Of a stretch of 62,307 nucleotides of DNA, positions 56,742-62,307 are shown piece after piece (the stretch's first letter is position 1; every line of letters starts with the position of its first letter). The translations under genes and the position numbers were made by a program. The stretch comes from Pedobacter nototheniae (lineage in GTDB: Bacteria > Bacteroidota > Bacteroidia > Sphingobacteriales > Sphingobacteriaceae): the NCBI RefSeq assembly GCF_004335085.1, contig NZ_RQRS01000031.1, positions 1 through 62,307 of the forward strand, written 5' to 3'. The notes under the pieces were generated by a model. The model made no database searches and was not told the DNA's origin. It saw only the letters and a list, made by a program, of their open reading frames with translations.

Positions 56742-57008
56742 AAAATAGCTATTCCTCGCACCAATATCACCTTAAATTACCCTGTTGGCACATTGTTTTA
56801 TACTGCCAAACCCGGCGATGCCAACTATGAAAACACAATTGTTGCAGGTGATTTTCCTGTAGATCAGTCCAGTAAAATTATCAAGTATTATGCAGTTATG
56901 CCAAACGCTGCAGTTGATTGCTTCTACTTAAAGTTACAAACTCAAATGGGCGGTTGTATGATGATGACCAATCCTATGATCCCAAGTAAATTTAAAAATG
57001 GTAATTAG
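56742..57008 (+). pseudogene. Truncated C-terminal copy of the neighbouring surface protein
   Basis: An open frame of 88 codons without a convincing start. From residue 12 it matches the C-terminus of the protein encoded next: NYPVGTLFYTAKPGDANYENTIVAGDF corresponds to DYPLGTLFYSQVPGSPNYEASIVTGNF, and the end GGCMMMTNPMIP to GGCVMMSNPMIQ. Everything upstream of the match is missing and a stop (TAA 56739-56741) closes the frame. It looks like the remains of a lost paralogue. A short product from the TTG at 56793 is possible but unlikely. Confidence 0.75.
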
Positions 57009-57106
57009 AGTTTATATGGATCCTAATTAGGTAAATAACACATACTGATTTTAATTAATATTTTTCGTAAAATGCGTATAATGATAAGGATAGCTCCTGT
57101 ATTATT

Positions 57107-57232
57107 ATACGCATTTGTACTGCATTTTTAGATTTGTATGATAAATTTCAATTTTAATGTGTTAATAGTTAGTTGATTAGGTATTGCGGTATATGTGCGT
57201 AGTATGATTAAAAATACATTTAACTATGTTTA
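57107..57232 (+). promoter_or_regulatory. Composite dyad promoter, copy 6 (60-bp spacer)
   Basis: Left arm ATACGCA-N5-ACTGCA at 57107-57124; right arm TGCGGT-N5-TGCGTAG at 57185-57202; spacer 60 bp. TTAA (57154-57157), N13 and AG (57171-57172) are kept, 12 bp before the right arm; the extra length is on the left. The -7-like TATGTTTA at 57225-57232 again starts 22 bp after the right arm. The surface-protein gene starts about 20-35 bases downstream. Confidence 0.68.
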
Positions 57233-57267
57233 ATACTTAATATTTTATAGTGTTAAATGTATACTCT

Positions 57268-59259
57268 ATGACTAATAATTATCTCATTAAAGGATCTGTA
57301 ATATTGCTAGTACTGTTAAATCTTACGCAAGTAAATAGTAAATTATTTGCACAATCAATAGGAAAAGAATTTACACAAAGAATCTCCTCCCAAGCGCAAG
57401 GAGATTTTAAAAACAAAAAAATCTACAATTTAAAGGGCGATTTTACAATGATTGGCAATGCCAACGCCTTTGTTGATCCCTATAGTGATGATGGGAAAAA
57501 TAACAGTTATATGAAGTTTAATAAATTGTTAAAAGATCCTGCTAATATTGTTAATTCATCTTCTGCCGACTTTGTTTTACCTACTGGAATTGATATGGCC
57601 TGCACTAAAATTATTTATGCAGGTTTATATTGGTGTGGAAGGACTGATGAATTAGCGGATGTGTTAGTCAAGGATGAAAATTTAGGAAATGGATTGAATA
57701 AGAAAAAGATCAAGCTTAAAGTTCCAGGAGCAGCAGCTTATGTTGATGTTACCGCTGCTGCAACAGATATTTATTATGGAGCCGACAACGTAAACTATAT
57801 GTATACGGGCTATAGTGATATTACCGATCTTGTTAAAAATGCTGGTTTAGGAACCTATGCGGTTGGCAATATTGCAACCTTTGAAGGGGCAGAAAAAACC
57901 ACAGGTTATTATGCTGGATGGGGGATGGTAATTATTTACGAAAATAAGAAATTACCCTGGAGAGATATTTCAGTATTTGATGGATTTAGCTTTATTAATA
58001 AAGGAAATCAAACATTAAGTATATCAGGTTTTAACGCAGCCCAAAATGGCGACGTTAAAATTAGAATGGGTATGATGGCGGCAGAGGGAGACAGGGCAAC
58101 ATCAGGTGATTATTTTAAGATACAACAATTAAATACCAGCAATTGGATAAGTTTATATCATTCCCTTAATATGGATAAGAATCCAAATCCTGCCAATACA
58201 AGTACCAACTTTTTTAATTCATCAATACTTACAGGTGGCAATTCACGCAATCCAAATTACCTTAATAATTATGGTATTGATATCGCGATGTTTGATTTGC
58301 CTAATTCCAATAATGCTCTGATTGCCAATGGACAAAAAAGCACTCAATTTCAATACGGAACTGGAGGTGATGTTTATAGTATTTTCAATATAACCTTTGC
58401 AATAGATGCATATGTTCCAGCTGTTGAAGCGTTAAATATTTCAATCAATAATATAGATAATAAAACTCAGGTAAATCCTGATCAGGAACTAGAATTTGAG
58501 GTTGATCTTTATAATAAAGGTAGTGAGGCTATAAAAGATGCGGCTATAGAAATAATCCTTGCTCCAAATGTTAATTTCGTTAGTGCAGATGTTGTTTTAG
58601 GTGGAGGAACAGCAACCTGGGTGCATCCAACTGATTTTACAACATACCCAGGAGGTAAAATTATTTGGAATAAAGGAAATATTTTATTGCCAACTGATCC
58701 TAATAGTATTATTGGAAAACTAAAATATAAGGTTAAGGTAACTAATAATTGCGCTTTGCTAATCACAAGTGTATCAAACTGTGCCAAAACAATAGCCTTG
58801 CCGGGTAAAATTTCCGGAACAGGAGCAATTTCTTCCGTTGCTTTTGAATCGAAACTTATAATTGGCCACTCCGATGGAGTTTGTGAAGGCAATTCTATTG
58901 AAGAACCTTTTACAATGTACATTAATGTTGATAATACCTTTACTGCTAGTTGCCCTAAACTTAATGAAGATGGTGCCAAACTAATTAAAGTATGTGCCGG
59001 GGAAATTCTACGTAATTATGTTATGGATGATTATCCTTTAGGCACTTTGTTTTATAGCCAAGTACCTGGTAGCCCCAATTATGAAGCCTCTATCGTTACA
59101 GGTAATTTTCTTACTGATCAATCAGGAAAAATAAAGAAATTTTACGCAATAGTACCAGGTATAGATATAGGTTGCTATTTAAGATTAGAAACACTTTATG
59201 GTGGCTGTGTTATGATGAGTAATCCTATGATTCAGTCCAGATTTTTGAAATCAAATTAA
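57268..59259 (+). CDS. Large secreted surface protein with C-terminal CVMMSNPMI motif
   Basis: 663 residues from the ATG at 57268, which starts directly before the signal segment (MTNNYLIKGSVILLVLLNLTQVNSKLFAQ); a GTG at 57250 would add six residues but leaves little room after the -7-like box. The first 370 residues are the N-terminal domain found on many Bacteroidota adhesin-like proteins (KIIYAGLYWCGRTD, YMYTGYSDITDLVKNAGLGTYAVGNI, YYAGWGMVIIYENKKLPWRDISVFDGF). A DUF11-type region follows (about 390-500, LNISINNIDNKTQVNPDQELEFEVDLYNKG) and a Cys-bearing C-terminal domain (about 560-663) ending GGCVMMSNPMIQSRF. Probably exported to the surface; route unknown, as no T9SS domain is seen. Confidence 0.75.
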   Translation: MTNNYLIKGSVILLVLLNLTQVNSKLFAQSIGKEFTQRISSQAQGDFKNKKIYNLKGDFTMIGNANAFVDPYSDDGKNNSYMKFNKLLKDPANIVNSSSADFVLPTGIDMACTKIIYAGLYWCGRTDELADVLVKDENLGNGLNKKKIKLKVPGAAAYVDVTAAATDIYYGADNVNYMYTGYSDITDLVKNAGLGTYAVGNIATFEGAEKTTGYYAGWGMVIIYENKKLPWRDISVFDGFSFINKGNQTLSISGFNAAQNGDVKIRMGMMAAEGDRATSGDYFKIQQLNTSNWISLYHSLNMDKNPNPANTSTNFFNSSILTGGNSRNPNYLNNYGIDIAMFDLPNSNNALIANGQKSTQFQYGTGGDVYSIFNITFAIDAYVPAVEALNISINNIDNKTQVNPDQELEFEVDLYNKGSEAIKDAAIEIILAPNVNFVSADVVLGGGTATWVHPTDFTTYPGGKIIWNKGNILLPTDPNSIIGKLKYKVKVTNNCALLITSVSNCAKTIALPGKISGTGAISSVAFESKLIIGHSDGVCEGNSIEEPFTMYINVDNTFTASCPKLNEDGAKLIKVCAGEILRNYVMDDYPLGTLFYSQVPGSPNYEASIVTGNFLTDQSGKIKKFYAIVPGIDIGCYLRLETLYGGCVMMSNPMIQSRFLKSN

Positions 59260-59401
59260 GCATTGTTTACTGTCTAAAATTAGTTTCACTATTTAAAACT
59301 ATTGTTAGAAAATAAGCATGTTTATAAAGACATATTTGTCCTTTTTTGGAGATGTTAATGCCTAAATGTTAATATTTCCTATAACAGAAACAAAAATTTA
59401 T

Positions 59402-59530
59402 ATACGCATACTTACTGCATTTTAATATTTGAGTGTAATTTTGTTTTTGTAAACATCTGTTAATTAAGGTGTTGTAATTTTGCAGTATTTGTGCGTAGTA
59501 CTCAATAAAGAAAATACGAGACTACATGTT
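59402..59530 (+). promoter_or_regulatory. Composite dyad promoter, copy 7 (61-bp spacer)
   Basis: Left arm ATACGCA-N5-ACTGCA at 59402-59419; right arm TGCAGT-N5-TGCGTAG at 59481-59498; spacer 61 bp. AG lies 12 bp before the right arm as in copy 6; TTAA is replaced by TAAA at the matching place. A -7-like TACATGTT at 59523-59530 is 24 bp after the right arm. The leader to the repeat-protein gene is about 225 bases and shows no clear structure. Confidence 0.62.
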
Positions 59531-59761
59531 GCATCTTTGCACCCGTAAGATCATCCGATTACATCCCTGAGTTAGATTACATTCCATTTATTTAAATCAT
59601 CCGTTAATCACCAATTTTTGAAAATACTGAGTAAGCTTTTGTTACGGAAAGTTCTAGTTCGGTTATTGGGAAATTAATGGAAGATGAAATAACGTTTTGT
59701 AGATAAATTAAAATTTGATTATTAAAAGTAATCGATGATAAACTGAAAAACTGAATAAAAA

Positions 59762-62307
59762 ATGATGAAAAGATTATTAGTAGGCCTATTTCTGTTATTT
59801 GCATTTTCCACCGCAATGGCACAGCAGAAAATAAAGGATGGTACCATCACTGGTGGTAACTTATCGGCCAAGGATGCCATTCTTGAATTGGAAAGTAACA
59901 ATACTGGTTTGTTGCATACGCGTGTTTCGCTGGTGCAAACCTCAAGTCCGGCACCTCTCAAAACGCACACCGCGGGGATGATGGTATATAATATTGCAAA
60001 GGCAAATGATGTAGTGCCAGGCATTTATTATAATGATGGAACAAAATGGGTGTTAGCAGGAGCGGGTGCAGCAGCAAATATTAAATATGATGCATCCACA
60101 TCAATTCTATCGTACATAGATGCCAATAATACACCGGTATCTATAAACTTTAAAGATTTAATAAAGCAAAATGGAATAATTACAACTTTCATCGATAATA
60201 AAAACGGTACTTACACTTATACAGCAGAGGATGGAAAAATTACAGTAGTAAATGTTCCAGCCGATCTAATTAATAATTTTCAAAGTATAGTAAATGATAA
60301 AGCTGTTAAACAAATTATAGAAGGTTTAGTTAAAAATATTAGTGGTAGTGTAACATTTGATGGTACAAACTTTGTTTCCATAGATGGTAACGGTCAAAAA
60401 CAAATCATAAATATTGAAGATGCAGTTAGAAAAAATCAACTTAGCTCAAGCGTTGTTGATGGAGTGACTACAAGTGTAACTTCTAAACTTTCGGAAAGAA
60501 ATAGCCATAATACAGAATATAAACTTGAAGTTAAGGATGGTTCAATTACCGCAAAGCAGATCGCAGACAATACGATTACTTTAGATAAGATCAAGGTTGA
60601 TGCGAATATACCTACAGGTATGATTCCAATGGTCGGTGCAAGTGGCACGATTACTTATGTAGATCCTAAAACAGCATCAAACACATTAATAGATAAGAAA
60701 TCGATTAGTACCGATGGTATAGTATTGGTAAATGGTTTAAATGGTTTAAGCAATTCAGTATTAGCTGATGCAAGTTTAAGCATTGCACCGAAATCGATTA
60801 CTGCGAATCAGATTGCAGACAATACGATTACTTTAGATAAGATCAAGGTTGATACGAATACACCTATTGGTATGATTCCAATGGTTGGCGCAAGTGGCAC
60901 GATTACTTATGTAGATCCTAAAGCAAGCTCAAGCACATTAATAGATAAGAAATCGATTAGTACCGATGGTATCATTTTGGTAAATGGATTAAGAGGTTTA
61001 AGCAGTTCAGTATTAGCTGATGCAAGTTTAAGCATTGCACCAAACTCGATTGGTTTGGATAGAATGAAGGTTGATGCGAATACACCTATTGGTATGATTC
61101 CAATGGTTGGCGCAAGTGGCACGATTACTTATGTAGATCCGAAAGTAGCATCAGGCACATTAATAGATAAGAAAGACATTAGTACCGATGGTATAGTATT
61201 GGTGAATGGATTAAGTGGATTAAGCAGTTCAGTTTTAGCTAATGCGAAATTAAGCATTGCACCGAAATCAATCACTGCAAATCAAATTGCAGATAATACG
61301 ATTACCTCAGATAAGATCAAAGTTGATGCAGGAGCAGTCACAGGCATGATTCCAATCGTTGGTGCAAGTGGCACGATTACTTATGTAGATCCTAAAGTAG
61401 CATCAGGCACATTAATAGATAAGAAAGACATTAGTACCGATGGTATCGTATTGGTGAATGGATTAAGTGGATTAAGCAGTTCAGTTTTAGCTAATGCGAA
61501 ATTAAGCATTGCACCGAAATCAATCACTGCAAATCAGATTGCAGATAATACGATTACCTCAGATAAGATCAAAGTTGATGCTGGAGCAGCCGCAGGCATG
61601 ATTCCAATGGTTGGCGCAAGTGGTACGATTGTTTATGTTAATCCAACTTCTACTACAGATAACTTAACGAATAAGAAAGACATTAGTACCGATGGTATCG
61701 TATTGGTAAATGGCTTAAATGGTTTAAGCAGTTCAGTTTTATTAAATGCGAAATTAAGCATTGGCGATAAAATGATTACCGCTAAACAGATCGCAGACAA
61801 CACGATTACCTCAGATAAGATCAAGGTTGATGCCGGAGCAGCCGCAGGCATGATTCCTATGGTTGGAGCAAGTGGAACGATTGTTTATGTAGATCCGAAA
61901 ACAACATCAAACACATTAATAGATAAGAAAGACATTAGTACAGATGGTATAGTATTGGTAAATGGTGTAAGTGGGTTAAGCAGTTCAGTTTTATCTAATG
62001 CAAAATTAAGCATTGGAGATAAAATGATTACCGCGAAACAGATTGCCGACAATACGATTACCTCAGATAAGATCAAGGTTGATGCCGGAGCAGCCGCAGG
62101 CATGATTCCTATGGTTGGAGCAAGTGGAACGATTGTTTATGTAGATCCGAAAACAACATCAAACACATTAATAGATAAGAAAGACATTAGTACAGATGGT
62201 ATAGTATTGGTAAATGGTGTAAGTGGGTTAAGCAGTTCAGTTTTATCTAATGCAAAATTAAGCATTGGAGATAAAATGATTACCGCGAAACAGATTGCCG
62301 ACAATAC
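59762..62307 (+). CDS. Repeat-rich secreted protein, cut by the right edge
   Basis: At least 848 codons with no stop before the window ends. Start: two consecutive ATGs (59762, 59765) before the signal peptide KRLLVGLFLLFAFSTAMAQQ. A head domain (about 25-110, GGNLSAKDAILELESNNTGLLHTRVSLVQTS to VPGIYYNDGTKWVLAGAG) resembles the N-terminus of many Bacteroidota surface proteins. A unique region follows (about 115-260), then tandem 84-residue repeats from about residue 262 (ITAKQIADNTITSDKIKVDAG...SIGDKM). The repeat resembles phage tail-fibre or fibrous adhesin sequence. Its true length and C-terminus, and so any sorting signal, are unknown. Preceded by dyad promoter copy 7. Confidence 0.8.
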   Translation, partial: MMKRLLVGLFLLFAFSTAMAQQKIKDGTITGGNLSAKDAILELESNNTGLLHTRVSLVQTSSPAPLKTHTAGMMVYNIAKANDVVPGIYYNDGTKWVLAGAGAAANIKYDASTSILSYIDANNTPVSINFKDLIKQNGIITTFIDNKNGTYTYTAEDGKITVVNVPADLINNFQSIVNDKAVKQIIEGLVKNISGSVTFDGTNFVSIDGNGQKQIINIEDAVRKNQLSSSVVDGVTTSVTSKLSERNSHNTEYKLEVKDGSITAKQIADNTITLDKIKVDANIPTGMIPMVGASGTITYVDPKTASNTLIDKKSISTDGIVLVNGLNGLSNSVLADASLSIAPKSITANQIADNTITLDKIKVDTNTPIGMIPMVGASGTITYVDPKASSSTLIDKKSISTDGIILVNGLRGLSSSVLADASLSIAPNSIGLDRMKVDANTPIGMIPMVGASGTITYVDPKVASGTLIDKKDISTDGIVLVNGLSGLSSSVLANAKLSIAPKSITANQIADNTITSDKIKVDAGAVTGMIPIVGASGTITYVDPKVASGTLIDKKDISTDGIVLVNGLSGLSSSVLANAKLSIAPKSITANQIADNTITSDKIKVDAGAAAGMIPMVGASGTIVYVNPTSTTDNLTNKKDISTDGIVLVNGLNGLSSSVLLNAKLSIGDKMITAKQIADNTITSDKIKVDAGAAAGMIPMVGASGTIVYVDPKTTSNTLIDKKDISTDGIVLVNGVSGLSSSVLSNAKLSIGDKMITAKQIADNTITSDKIKVDAGAAAGMIPMVGASGTIVYVDPKTTSNTLIDKKDISTDGIVLVNGVSGLSSSVLSNAKLSIGDKMITAKQIADN
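60545..62307 (+). repeat. Tandem 252-bp coding repeats (7 units plus the start of an eighth)
   Basis: Units begin at 60545, 60797, 61049, 61271, 61523, 61775, 62027 and 62279. All are 252 bp except the third, which is 222 bp because ten codons (TANQIADNTI-type) are missing. The frame is preserved throughout. 61802-62055 and 62054-62307 are identical over 254 bases, while earlier units differ at many sites, so the array grew recently towards the right. It continues past the window. Confidence 0.93.

Noticed and set aside
13847..59530. Dyad elements as a miniature transposable element or integron attC-like family
   Set aside because: Only short positions are conserved; the DNA between is not similar, no target duplication is seen, and all complete copies lie upstream of genes or a terminator-ended unit in the right orientation.
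60436..62103. Several minus-strand frames of about 70 codons in the repeat region
   Set aside because: They recur because the repeat recurs, are antisense to the open repeat gene, and have no start signals or recognisable domains.
60545..62307. CRISPR-like array
   Set aside because: The units are 252 bp, contiguous and coding in one frame; there are no unique spacers between short repeats.
1..62307. tRNA or rRNA genes
   Set aside because: No cloverleaf with TTCGA-type arm and CCA-proximal stem, and no ribosomal RNA segments, were recognised by eye on either strand.

Overview
The window is about 62 kb of AT-rich DNA from a Bacteroidota genome, most likely Sphingobacteriaceae (Pedobacter-like). 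The evidence is four SusC/SusD pairs, lipoproteins with Cys-Lys-Lys after the lipobox, a type IX secretion (T9SS) substrate with a gliding-motility-type C-terminal domain beside a PorP/SprF protein, a FecR/ECF-sigma pair, and promoter boxes of the TAnnTTTG type. The genus is inferred from style and was not tested by a search.

Layout. 1-2.3 kb: the tail of an IS3-family transposase at the left edge, a poorly recognisable minus-strand gene with a probable nonsense codon, and long gene-poor stretches. 2.3-13.5 kb: ordinary accessory and housekeeping genes: a small secreted protein, luciferase-like oxidoreductase, DUF6958-like protein, YcaQ/AlkX-like DNA glycosylase, two tandem PqiA-like membrane proteins, PLD-like protein, NTF2-like protein, Crp-family regulator, GNAT acetyltransferase and aldehyde dehydrogenase. 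14.2-28.6 kb: two parallel SusC-SusD-HExxH metallohydrolase-DUF4302 lipoprotein operons. 29.1-33.7 kb: a third, simpler SusC/SusD pair. 33.8-47.2 kb, minus strand: an ECF sigma / FecR / STN-SusC / SusD / GH18 / discoidin-Fn3 T9SS protein / PorP locus that looks like a glycoprotein-glycan utilisation system. 48.4-51.3 kb: two tandem periplasmic-TPR, one-TM, LuxR-HTH regulators. 51.3-53.6 kb: an O-antigen-ligase-like protein with TPRs. 54-62.3 kb: large secreted surface proteins, a truncated relative, and a repeat protein running off the right edge.

The most unusual signal is a composite promoter element. It has two inverted arms (CTACGCA-N5-ACTGCA and TGCAGT-N5-TGCGTAG), 52 bp apart in four copies and 60-61 bp in two, with internal TTAA-N13-AG, and a -7-like box 22-24 bp after the second arm. 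Complete copies lie before SusC 1, SusC 2, a terminator-ended non-coding stretch (candidate small RNA), the TPR-LuxR pair, and two of the surface-protein genes; a half copy precedes a third surface gene. This defines a candidate regulon linking nutrient uptake, surface proteins and a small RNA. The adjacent TPR-LuxR proteins are the natural but unproven candidate regulators. SusC 1 and 2 also share a transcript leader with a nine-residue leader ORF and a hairpin whose apex is conserved while its outer stem changes with pairing kept.
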